Position numbers and translations under genes: made by a program. Shown one piece after another: positions 52,529 through 60,219 of a stretch of 60,612 nucleotides of DNA. Within the stretch, counting starts at the first letter, position 1; every line of letters starts with the position of its first letter. The stretch comes from an uncultured Alphaproteobacteria bacterium (GTDB lineage Bacteria; Pseudomonadota; Alphaproteobacteria; HIMB59): assembly GCA_902619375.1 (NCBI GenBank), contig CACNEB010000008.1, forward strand, positions 1 through 60,612, read 5' to 3'. Below the pieces are notes generated by a model. That model was not told where the DNA came from, did no database searches, and saw only the letters and a program-made list of their open reading frames with translations.

Positions 52529-54379
52529 TTATGAAGACAGTAAACCATCAAATGCTCCATTAAGAAATGGTTTATATTTCTTCCATTCCTCCGAACTACC
52601 TCGATACATTTTTTTTCTAATCTGAAGGTTGGACGCTGTAGTTACCCTTCTCGTATTATTTTGAGGGGAGAGGCATTTCTCGTCCCAGTTTAAGCCTAGA
52701 TATTCAATAAGCCCCCTTGTCTCATTTTCCTGATTAACAGTTAATAGTTCGTAATCAAGTTCGTAAATCCTGTCACTTAGAGTTTTTGTCCAAAAATTCA
52801 TGAGGTTCTCGTATAATTTATGATAACTAATTACATCATCAATTTCGTAACAGTAACCAATACTCTTTGACTCAAAATACTTCTTATAATTTGACCAACA
52901 TACTGCGGCAGGGTCTCTTTTTACGTGTATTATTTTAGCCTCAGGAAACGTCGCAGCAATCAATCCTATATAACGAAAATTTTGAGGCATTTTGTCTGTA
53001 ACAATCAAATTTCCTTTAGAAACTTTCTGCAGTCTATTTAGATATTTATTACGGAAATCGAGCAAAGATTCATTATTTGCTTCAATAAAATCAGTAGCAA
53101 TAGCAGCGCCAAATTGAGCTACAAAATTTAACTCTCCTGCTCCAGTTACTTCCGAATGAGAAGATATTATTTGTTCAACTAAAGTTGTTCCAGAGCGTGG
53201 TATTCCAACTATAAAAATTGGCATCAAATTTTTTGATAATTTATCTAATTCTAGTGAGTTTTTTTCTATTTTTGGGTAGCTGGATTTAAGTTTTTTAAAA
53301 AGTTCTATATCTTGATTTATATCGTAATTTAAAAGTTTTTTACGCAACAAATTACCCTCACTATAATGCTGAAACGCTCTCTCAAAATCTCCCATATCCT
53401 CATAAGCTTTGGCTAAGCCAAAGTTAATATGACAGCGCTGCTCTTTTGAAATATTTTCATTAAGATATAGCTCTAGCATTTTTGAATAATGTTCATCTTC
53501 CCCATTATATTTTCTCATTAATGTAATATGCCTATGGGCTTCAGTATAGTCGGGTTTCAATACTATCGCTTTTGTGTAACTTGCTTCAGCATCGCCTAAT
53601 CTTCCTAGTTCTTGGAGCGTAATACCCAGGTTATTGTAAGCTTCGGCATAGTCAGGTTTCAACTTCACTGCTTGTCTGTAGCTCGCTAATGCTTCGTCTA
53701 ATTTCCCTAGTTGTTTGAGCGTATTACCCAAGTTGTAGTGAGCTTGGACTAAATCAGGTTTCAAGGCTATTGCTTGTTTGTAGCTCGCTAATGCTTCGTC
53801 TAATCTTCCTAGTTCTCGGAGCGTGTTACCCAAGTTGTAGTAGGCTTCATCATAGTCATGTTTCAACGCCACTGCTTGTCTGTAGCTCGCTAATGCTTCG
53901 TCTAATTTTCCTAATTGTTTGAGCGTATTACCCAAGTTATTGTGTGCTTAGACAAAGTCAGTTTTCAACGATATTGCTTGTCTGTAGCTCTCTAATGCTT
54001 CGTCTAATTTTCCTAATTGTTTGAGCGTATTACCCAAGTTGTAGTGAGCCAATACAAAGTTAGGCTTAAGCGATATTGCTTGTTTGTAGCTCGCTAATGC
54101 TTCGTCTAATTTTCCTAATTGTTTGAGCGTATTACCCAAGTTGTTGTGGGCTTCGGCATCTTTAGGAGATAATGCAACTGCCGTCTGATTAGCAACTGCA
54201 GCTTCTGAATTCCTGCCTTTTGCTCCAAATACTGCACCTAAAACTTTCCAAGCAAATTGATGCTTTGGAAAATCTTGGCTAATAGCTGTAGCCAGCATTT
54301 CAGCATCATCTAACCGTCCCGCCTGATAGTGTTCTAATAGATTACTTAATTGTTGCTGAGATGGGCTTGCATTTTCCAT
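52529..54379 (-). pseudogene. TPR-repeat sulfotransferase interrupted by an in-frame stop
   Basis: A ~616-codon frame for an N-terminal TPR array (six or more 34-aa units) and a C-terminal sulfotransferase domain: IFIVGIPRSGTTLVEQIISS binds the PAPS 5'-phosphosulfate and IIHVKRDPAAVCWSNY the 3'-phosphate. A TAA at 53948-53950 interrupts one TPR. The same codon is CAA (Gln) or a Leu codon in the sister units, so one C-to-T change explains it. The part after the stop could only start at a TTG (53935). Sulfotransferase residues are intact, so the break may be recent, or a base-call error. Confidence 0.75.
53640..54150 (-). repeat. 102-bp tandem repeats encoding TPR units
   Basis: At least five copies are in exact 102-bp register (the GCTTCGTCTAAT core, plus-strand text, recurs at 53691, 53793, 53895, 53997 and 54099, allowing small differences). 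Each copy encodes one 34-aa TPR. High DNA similarity points to recent duplication or gene conversion within the array. Confidence 0.9.
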
Positions 54380-54496
54380 TATTTTATTATCAGATAAATT
54401 ATATAAAATTCAAATTTAAATTCTGTGTAATCTAAATATTTTTAAATTTGTTATAAGCTTTACTTGATAAAAGATGTTTCAAATTAAAGAGAATGT

Positions 54497-54572
54497 TGGT
54501 GGAGCCAAGGGGGATCGAACCCCTGACCTCTACGCTGCCAGCGTAGCGCTCTCCCAGCTGAGCTATGGCCCC
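54497..54572 (-). tRNA. tRNA-Ala (anticodon GGC)
   Basis: A 76-nt cloverleaf on the minus strand with an acceptor stem starting GGGGCCA and ending TGGCTCCACCA (CCA encoded), D-arm AGCTCAGCTGGGAGAGC, anticodon stem-loop CTACGCTGGCAGCGTAG with anticodon GGC, and T-arm GGGGTTCGATCCCC. It reads alanine GCC codons. Confidence 0.97.
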
Positions 54573-54695
54573 ACAATTAGTGTGAGTATTATTACATTTT
54601 TTCCAAATTATACTAATAGTCTGATTTTAGAGATCAATATCTTTGAATGAATTATTTTTAAATAAATTTTATAATAATTCATAGAAAGGATAGCT

Positions 54696-54971
54696 ATGAA
54701 AATTATTACAAATGCAAAAATCACAAAAGGTTATGAACATTGGAAACAAATGTTTGAAGAAAATGAAAATCTGAGACAGGAATATGGTCTTAGTGTATTA
54801 GCCTATGGACATCCAAAAGATAACAATGGTGAAATTTATACTGTTATAGATGTAGAGTCGATGGATAAAATGCAAGAAATGTTAAAACTTCCTGAAATGA
54901 TAAAACTTAGAACAGAAGCCGGAGTTGATCTAGACACACAAAAATTTATTTTACTCGAGGGCGGAAACTAA
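54696..54971 (+). CDS. DUF3764-like small protein
   Basis: A 91-aa alpha/beta protein (KGYEHWKQMFEENENLRQEYG and VIDVESMDKMQEMLKLPEM) resembling DUF3764-type ferredoxin-fold dimers. AGAAAGGAT sits just before the ATG at 54696. It overlaps the end of the convergent gene by four bases. Function unknown. Confidence 0.65.
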   Translation: MKIITNAKITKGYEHWKQMFEENENLRQEYGLSVLAYGHPKDNNGEIYTVIDVESMDKMQEMLKLPEMIKLRTEAGVDLDTQKFILLEGGN

Positions 54972-55156
54972 GATTGTGTAAGTAAGAAATATAAGCTTAG
55001 AAATATTAAAATTATTGATACAGATAAGCCCAATTTAAAAACTTTATCTATAATAGAATATTCCTTTTTACCTACATACCTCTTTTTAATAATGTAAATA
55101 GCTGCTGTAAAAATCGAAAAAAACCAAAGTGTATTTACAACTAATTCTATGTTCAT
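54968..55156 (-). CDS. small membrane protein
   Basis: A 62-aa protein with two hydrophobic helices separated by a basic loop (IKKRYVGKKEYS). Its ATG overlaps the stop of the upstream gene (ATGA), which supports real translation. Last of four closely packed minus-strand unknown genes. Confidence 0.6.
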   Translation of the reverse strand: MNIELVVNTLWFFSIFTAAIYIIKKRYVGKKEYSIIDKVFKLGLSVSIILIFLSLYFLLTQS

Positions 55157-55494
55157 GCGCTCTTGTATGAATTTTTCTCTAAATATTTTTCACCGTTCTC
55201 AGACAAATACCAAAGATATCTCTTTTCATTATTTTGATCGTCTTCCCACATAATTTTATTTGCTAGATTCATTCTTATAAGTTTTGCCCCAGTATCACTC
55301 ACAATATTAAAATTTAATCCTGTCAAAAATGAAATTTCATCCAAGTCAAAAGCATTAATCACATTTTTTGAAATTAAAGACTTATCATTTATCTGTTTAC
55401 CTGTTGTTTTTAATGTAACATGTCTTTTACATATTTTTTCCTTGAGACACTTCATAAATATGTAATCTTGAGTTTCTATATCAGCACTATTCAT
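55153..55494 (-). CDS. hypothetical soluble protein, possible winged-helix
   Basis: A 113-aa protein with LDEISFLTGLNFNIVSDTGA followed by MNLANKIMWEDDQNN and a C-terminal YLWYLSENGEKYLEKN, an arrangement reminiscent of a winged-helix DNA-binding domain. The match is weak. It is in the middle of a four-gene unknown cluster. Confidence 0.55.
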   Translation of the reverse strand: MNSADIETQDYIFMKCLKEKICKRHVTLKTTGKQINDKSLISKNVINAFDLDEISFLTGLNFNIVSDTGAKLIRMNLANKIMWEDDQNNEKRYLWYLSENGEKYLEKNSYKSA

Positions 55495-55503
55495 AAGTTT
55501 TGA

Positions 55504-55713
55504 TTATTTAAACCAATCACTATAAACACTGATTAACACTAGCGAGAAAGTCCCATACCCTAAAACGATTATAATAAAATATTTAATATATATTCTTTTG
55601 GAACTAACATTTTTTGTTAATTTACCAAATTTTTTTTGAGTATAGATAAAAGCAGCCCATAGTAAAATTGCAAAGCCGTATGATGATAATAATACTTTAA
55701 TTACTTCTGACAT
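55504..55713 (-). CDS. small membrane protein
   Basis: A 69-aa protein with two hydrophobic helices and a basic middle (TQKKFGKLTKNVSSKRIYIK). Its ATG directly follows the upstream stop (TAAATG). No family recognised. Confidence 0.6.
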   Translation of the reverse strand: MSEVIKVLLSSYGFAILLWAAFIYTQKKFGKLTKNVSSKRIYIKYFIIIVLGYGTFSLVLISVYSDWFK

Positions 55714-56367
55714 TTAAAAAGACAATGATCCTGACAATAAGTTTTCATTCAAGGGGCCTAAATTTTTAGGGTAAGTTAGTATACCATCAGATATATATTT
55801 ATCATCAAATTGTGACACACACCAAGATAGCGAAGCTGGTTTGGGCACTAGAGTTTTATTATCTCTAATAGAGTAAAGTAAATTATCTCTAACAGCTAAG
55901 TCACCCATATACACTAAATAAGCAACTTTTGTCCGCCTTGTAATAAAGTTACTTTCGCCTTGATTGAGACTTTTGGGAGGATTGTAGATCACTGGCTTTT
56001 TTTTGACATACTCATCTTTGAGTCTCTTTATTAACCAATTTCTCATTATTTTTCTGACCGCATGATAAGCTGCAAATTGTGGTTTAATTAAATATGTGGT
56101 TTGGTGCCCAATATTCAAAATTGCATTATTTTCAGAAAACTTGTAAGAGTAGCCGTCTTTATATCTTTGATGAAACTTTGAGAATTCTTTAGCCCAAGTT
56201 ACTCCCTCAATTACCCTATCTTTAGTTTGAGAGGTGTACTTTTCTCTAGTTGAGGTGTCATGTAAAACTACATCCCGGAAAAAAGATAAGTAATCTGACT
56301 CATTTTTAAATTTTTCCTTATGAATTTGTTTTAATTCATCCCAAGGTTTGATTTTTATATCTTGCAC
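55714..56367 (-). CDS. hypothetical protein
   Basis: A 217-aa soluble protein with many Lys and aromatic residues, including PQFAAYHAVRKIMRNWLIKR and PASLSWCVSQFDDKYISDG. Start is a GTG at 56367. It heads a cluster of four unknown genes down to 54968. No membrane segment or signal peptide is seen. Confidence 0.6.
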   Translation of the reverse strand: MQDIKIKPWDELKQIHKEKFKNESDYLSFFRDVVLHDTSTREKYTSQTKDRVIEGVTWAKEFSKFHQRYKDGYSYKFSENNAILNIGHQTTYLIKPQFAAYHAVRKIMRNWLIKRLKDEYVKKKPVIYNPPKSLNQGESNFITRRTKVAYLVYMGDLAVRDNLLYSIRDNKTLVPKPASLSWCVSQFDDKYISDGILTYPKNLGPLNENLLSGSLSF

Positions 56368-56673
56368 TTCTTTTGAACTTATATTATTTTCAATTTATAC
56401 ACAAACTATTTTATAATTTATGTGTAATTTATGAAAAAAATAGAAAAATTATCAATAAAATCAACAATTTTTCAATAAAATCGAAAAATTAAAAAGAATT
56501 TCAAATTTAAGTAAATTAAAAAAAAATCATGATAAATTTTTTTCAAATCCTTGGTTTGCATTTTAAAGATTTTTATGTGATTTTTAAATATTTTAATACA
56601 CACAATTTTATTAATTATGTGTGTTAATTAGAAAATAAATAAAATACATATATTTACGTGTAAATATTTTTTT
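56368..56673. other. AT-rich intergenic spacer with inverted TGTGTA/TACACA motifs
   Basis: About 300 bp without a gene and extremely A+T-rich. It holds three paired elements: TACACA (56399-56404) facing TGTGTA (56421-56426); ACACACA (56598-56604) facing TGTGTGT (56618-56624); and the near-perfect palindrome ATTTACGTGTAAAT (56652-56665). TTATACACA at 56395-56403 fits the DnaA-box consensus TTATNCACA. It could be a regulatory hub or an origin-like region; evidence is weak for either. Confidence 0.45.
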
Positions 56674-57081
56674 TCAGAGATAACCCCTGAATTTGCTAGG
56701 TTTCCAATTTTTGGGAGCAATTTCTAAATCCTCAAATTCAAAAGCTGGAGCAACAGTACAACCAATTAAACTAAATAATCCAGTCGTTTCTAATGAAAAC
56801 CATATATTACTTTCAACGCTATAAATAAATCTATTTTGAGACCCTATCTCATTTATTTCAAAATCTTCGCCATTTTTCGATGTATATATTCTCAAAGGAC
56901 TACCAGTGTAAAAGTGTATTGTTTCGTTCTTTTTAATGCGATGCCAGTGTGAATATTGCCCTTTTTCTAACAAATAGTATATGTGACTAACATCCTTATT
57001 TTTGTAAATCTCGGCGTAATGACCGCCTTCAGGATGAGGTATCATTTTATGACTTTTTATAAGGGATTTAATTGTATCCAT
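56674..57081 (-). CDS. DUF985 cupin-like protein
   Basis: A 135-aa cupin fold protein with the family signatures HPEGGHYAEIYKN near the N-terminus, IYYLLEKGQYSHWHRIKKNE in the middle and GCTVAPAFEFEDLEIAP near the end. It is likely a sugar- or small-ligand-binding cupin; function is not established. Confidence 0.85.
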   Translation of the reverse strand: MDTIKSLIKSHKMIPHPEGGHYAEIYKNKDVSHIYYLLEKGQYSHWHRIKKNETIHFYTGSPLRIYTSKNGEDFEINEIGSQNRFIYSVESNIWFSLETTGLFSLIGCTVAPAFEFEDLEIAPKNWKPSKFRGYL

Positions 57082-57201
57082 TCAAACTAAAACTACATTT
57101 TTATTTCGATCAATCAAAATAGAAACTTATAAACCAAAAATACTAGATTTATTGATTATTAATTGTTTTTCGTAATCTATTCCATTCTTCATCTAAAAAG
57201 G

Positions 57202-57207
57202 TATAAT
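57202..57207 (+). promoter_or_regulatory. candidate -10 element before the small zinc-ribbon gene
   Basis: TATAAT lies 12 bases before the ATG at 57219, followed by an ATAGT/ACTAT inverted repeat. Transcription would start almost at the start codon, so the message could be nearly leaderless. No -35 was found. Confidence 0.4.
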
Positions 57208-57218
57208 AGTAGTACTAT

Positions 57219-57404
57219 ATGGCAATGGAAAACGCACAAACAATATCTTGTCCGAAGTGTGACTTATCTGTTTCTTCTATTTGTTCTAAGTGTAACAAAG
57301 AAGTAGAGGTATCTCAATTAGCTGATGGATGTGTAGTTCAAATCACAAAATGTGTTGAATGCACTAATACACCAGTTATTAAAGATATCTGCGCGGAAAA
57401 TTAG
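57219..57404 (+). CDS. small Cys-rich zinc-ribbon-like protein
   Basis: A 61-aa protein with CPKC, CSKC and CVEC pairs plus two single Cys, spaced to bind one or two zinc ions. No clear family. A second ATG two codons later is an alternative start. Small size and Cys pairs suggest a nucleic-acid- or protein-binding adaptor. Confidence 0.6.
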   Translation: MAMENAQTISCPKCDLSVSSICSKCNKEVEVSQLADGCVVQITKCVECTNTPVIKDICAEN

Positions 57405-57496
57405 TCCTCACTTTTAACTGACACTAAACCTTTAATCAGTCTGTTAAGATCCAAAGATTACTATTAGACTAAAAAGTAGTATCGGAGATATAACTA

Positions 57497-57688
57497 ATGA
57501 AAATATTAAAAATTTTGGATGATGCAGAATTAATTCTTGTAGACTTAGAGGTAAATTTGGGGAAAGAAGTAAGAAATGCCCCAACTTTATGTGTCAGGTA
57601 TAAAGGTAAAATTATACCTTTAAACACTGCACATGATGGTCGACCTATTCTGATGAGAGAAGAAAACGCTATCCAAAGTGAAAATTAA
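57497..57688 (+). CDS. hypothetical small protein
   Basis: A 63-aa unrecognised beta-rich protein (ELILVDLEVNLGKEV, LCVRYKGKIIPLN). A GGAGATATA stretch precedes the ATG. It lies between the Cys-rich protein and a micro-protein, all on the plus strand. Confidence 0.5.
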   Translation: MKILKILDDAELILVDLEVNLGKEVRNAPTLCVRYKGKIIPLNTAHDGRPILMREENAIQSEN

Positions 57689-57694
57689 AATTAT

Positions 57695-57781
57695 ATGTTC
57701 ACTGGTACTCTTTGGGTAGATTTAACTATTTCGCTCATACTTTTAGCTACTTTTTTTATGTGGATAATGAGGGGGGATTAA
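57695..57781 (+). CDS. candidate 28-aa single-helix membrane micro-protein
   Basis: ATG at 57695 opens a 28-codon frame (MFTGTLWVDLTISLILLATF, then FMWIMRGD and a TAA stop) that is a single hydrophobic helix. It begins six bases after the previous stop and ends 17 bases before the next likely start. Only the composition and placement support it. Confidence 0.4.
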   Translation: MFTGTLWVDLTISLILLATFFMWIMRGD

Positions 57782-57798
57782 ATAAAATTAAATCTTTA

Positions 57799-58086
57799 AT
57801 GGAAATATTAACCAACAAAGAGGAAGTAAGAGAAAAACTCAAAAATAACCCCTTACAAGCTGCCCATTTACTCAGACTCAATGGATATGGTTCTATTAAT
57901 TACGAATGTGCCTGTGGTGAAACACATGATGCTAATGGTAAAGATATAAGTTGTAAAGGATCTGCTAAACCTTTTAAAGCTCTTCTTAAATGTTCAAACA
58001 ATTTTGTAACGATGATAAAAATTGAGGGCTTTTTTCGAAAAAAAGCTATCTCAGAGTATGGTTTTAAAGCAAGTATTATGGATTAA
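57799..58086 (+). CDS. hypothetical protein with two Cys-containing loops
   Basis: A 95-aa soluble protein: an N-terminal helix (ILTNKEEVREKLKNN), then ECACGETHD and SCKGS, which look like a metal or disulfide site, and a C-terminal beta region. I chose the ATG at 57799; a frame from a TTG at 57712 would overlap the 28-aa micro-protein. Family unknown. Confidence 0.55.
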   Translation: MEILTNKEEVREKLKNNPLQAAHLLRLNGYGSINYECACGETHDANGKDISCKGSAKPFKALLKCSNNFVTMIKIEGFFRKKAISEYGFKASIMD

Positions 58087-58089
58087 ATT

Positions 58090-58481
58090 ATGAAGTTTTT
58101 TTTTTATTATTTTTTATTCCAACTTTATCTTTCGGTCAGAGTATAAAATTATCTTGTCAAGAAACATCTCTGATTGATTACTCAAAAGTACAAATTATTG
58201 AATTTAAAAATGAGGATATAAATGAATTTGAATACTCATTTGACCAAAACCTCTTTATATTTAAGGAGAGATTTCAAGATTTACAATATGAGTACATGGG
58301 AGAAGATGACGTAAGTTATCATTTTAGAATTGAAACTGACTTCTCCTTTAACACCCTAATTTTATATAAAAAAATCCTTAGATATGAGAGAAACATATTC
58401 TATCCTGATAGTGTAAATTTGAAAAAAACTTATTACGGCGATTGCAATAAGTCAGACAGTTTTTTTGCTGCTCTGAAATAG
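58090..58481 (+). pseudogene. small exported protein gene with frameshift in a poly-T tract
   Basis: ATG at 58090 (ATGAAG followed by ten T, 58096-58105) would give a signal peptide if one more T were present: MKFFFLLFFIPTLSFGQS, then an extracytoplasmic domain reaching 58481. With ten T the frame stops after 18 codons. The downstream frame has no ATG, GTG or TTG until 58296, which would remove the signal peptide and half the protein. One-base indel, transcriptional slippage, or assembly error can all explain it. The rest of the ~130-aa product is intact. Confidence 0.6.
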
Positions 58482-58568
58482 AATACAGAAAAATCACCTT
58501 TTATTAATTTTTAGGTAATACATTTTCACGAACTAGACTTAAATACTATTTTTTGTATAGTTTTCTAT

Positions 58569-58775
58569 ATGTCCGATGTTTATAGTTTAATGAAATATTT
58601 AACGCCCTATGAATTAGATCATATTAAGTTCTTGGCACATAACGACGAGATACCATACCAAATAATAAATTCTCAATATAATATTAATAAAAATGATGTA
58701 AAAAACTTGATGAGATTTATGTTAAATGACCAAGACTATTTAAAATGGAAAAAAATTTATAATAAAACGCATTGA
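58569..58775 (+). CDS. DUF2805-like small protein
   Basis: A 68-aa helical protein. YELDHIKFLAHNDEIPYQII then NDVKNLMRFMLNDQDYLKWK follows the pattern of the DUF2805 family, which is often annotated as TIGR03643. It is likely a small HTH-like protein of unknown function. It stands alone before a convergent flavoprotein gene. Confidence 0.65.
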   Translation: MSDVYSLMKYLTPYELDHIKFLAHNDEIPYQIINSQYNINKNDVKNLMRFMLNDQDYLKWKKIYNKTH

Positions 58776-58810
58776 GGAACTTCCTAAATTTTATTATTCA
58801 CAATCTTTAT

Positions 58811-59791
58811 TTAATTTTTTAGTCTCATTTCACTGAAATGCTGAGCTAATTTCTTACCAGATAACCAAGCATCTTGCATACTTGGACCTTCACACCAATC
58901 CCCAAAAGCATATAGACGCTGATCTATGGACTCAATGAATCTTTTAGAGTTTTGATCTCTTAGACATTTCTTTGTATAAGAGTATCTCCATCTATGTGAC
59001 TTCTTAAAAACAGCATCAGCTTTTGATTGAAAAGACTTTTTCATTTGATTTACCACATAATCCTCTAAAACATAATTTTCTATGTTGTAATACTCTTTTG
59101 TCCAATCAGCTCTCATATTTACAACCCAGCACTCTTCATTAAAAAATTCGTGTTTAAAATTTTGATTCATTAAGAAACTAATTTCAGGTGTTAAGTGATA
59201 TCCAAATTGAAACGGAGCTCCCAATCTTTTATTAAATGCAATCATGACTGTCCAAATGGAGTCAAACTCTATTTCAGGAATATCGCTATAATCTATAAAT
59301 TGATCTAACAATTTTTTTGATTGTTCAAAGGGCATGCTACAAAAAACATAATCATAAGGTCCAAATTTCTCATCTGCTGCGATTAAGAAATATTCATTAT
59401 TATGGCTTTCAATGTTGGTAATCTGTTTTGAAAAATGCGTAGGGTAGTGCAGTGATTTATGTATCTTTATAGGAATTGATTCATTTCCATCTTTACCAAC
59501 AATGACCTCTTTATCTTCAATTGGAGAATTTTGTGAGATATTTGAACAAAATTGACCTTTTAAAATTTTAATAGCATCAATTTTTTTTAAAAATTCATTT
59601 AAGCCAATAACACCATGATCTAATTTCAAATAGTGAGCACCATGATCAAAAGCATATTGCTCATGTTTTCTTGTGCTTATTCTACCACCTGGTCTCCAGG
59701 ATTTCTCAAAAAATGTAATATCAAGTGTAGGCAAGTGATATGCTAAAGAAAGCGCACTAAGCCCAGTTCCAATGACTGCAATTTTTTTCAA
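58811..59791 (-). CDS. renalase-like FAD-dependent oxidoreductase
   Basis: A 326-aa flavoprotein of the amine-oxidase/renalase group. The dinucleotide-binding start KKIAVIGTGLSALSLAY (residues 2-18), FFEKSWRPGGRISTR and FDHGAHYLK (the latter two typical of bacterial NAD(P)-binding renalase-like enzymes) and the C-terminal LYAFGDWCEGPSMQDAW are seen. The start is a TTG at 59791, preceded by a five-base gap to the PsiE stop. It may repair or oxidise NAD(P)H isomers; the substrate is uncertain. Confidence 0.83.
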   Translation of the reverse strand: MKKIAVIGTGLSALSLAYHLPTLDITFFEKSWRPGGRISTRKHEQYAFDHGAHYLKLDHGVIGLNEFLKKIDAIKILKGQFCSNISQNSPIEDKEVIVGKDGNESIPIKIHKSLHYPTHFSKQITNIESHNNEYFLIAADEKFGPYDYVFCSMPFEQSKKLLDQFIDYSDIPEIEFDSIWTVMIAFNKRLGAPFQFGYHLTPEISFLMNQNFKHEFFNEECWVVNMRADWTKEYYNIENYVLEDYVVNQMKKSFQSKADAVFKKSHRWRYSYTKKCLRDQNSKRFIESIDQRLYAFGDWCEGPSMQDAWLSGKKLAQHFSEMRLKN

Positions 59792-59796
59792 TTTTA

Positions 59797-60219
59797 TTAC
59801 TTTTTTGTGCTTCTAGGTTTAATTTCATCAACATCCTCAATAGGACGAAGTATTGGGACATACCTAAGTCGAAGAATGATGACTGCAATCGCAACTAAGA
59901 CTATTGCTCCTGCTTCGTAAAGAAGAAGCTCTGGGTTTGAGTCTTTTCCTTGAAGTATAATAAGACGAGATAAAGCGGTAATAGCAATAAATAAGGGATA
60001 TGTCATTCTAACACGATTTGAAACATAGTAGACTCGAACCATTCCAATAACCTCAACATAAATAAACAAGAGGAGTAGATCAGCTAACTCTACATACTGA
60101 ACTTCTATCATTCTCATTATCTCAAACATAATGGCTGTAATAGTAGCTACTAATATTATTGCAATAACTGCTTTTTCAATAAACCCTACGAGATTTTCAA
60201 CATCAGTCTTCATTACCAT
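59797..60219 (-). CDS. PsiE family membrane protein
   Basis: A 140-aa membrane protein with four helices and a basic tail (EIKPRSTKK). FIYVEVIGMVRVYYVSNRV and the following TYPLFIAITALSRLIIL match phosphate-starvation-inducible PsiE proteins. It overlaps the stop of ung by seven bases; a second ATG two codons inside is equally possible. Function not established beyond the link to phosphate starvation in enterobacteria. Confidence 0.85.
   Translation of the reverse strand: MVMKTDVENLVGFIEKAVIAIILVATITAIMFEIMRMIEVQYVELADLLLLFIYVEVIGMVRVYYVSNRVRMTYPLFIAITALSRLIILQGKDSNPELLLYEAGAIVLVAIAVIILRLRYVPILRPIEDVDEIKPRSTKK

Noticed and set aside
53640..54150. Regular repeats as a CRISPR array
   Set aside because: The 102-bp period is in frame and encodes TPR units; there are no short palindromic repeats with unique spacers and no cas genes.
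54497..54572. The tRNA as an integration site for a mobile element
   Set aside because: No integrase gene and no repeated tRNA 3' end were found in the window.
56368..56673. Declaring the AT-rich spacer a replication origin
   Set aside because: Only one exact DnaA-box-like site is seen and no dnaA, hemE or other usual origin neighbour is present.
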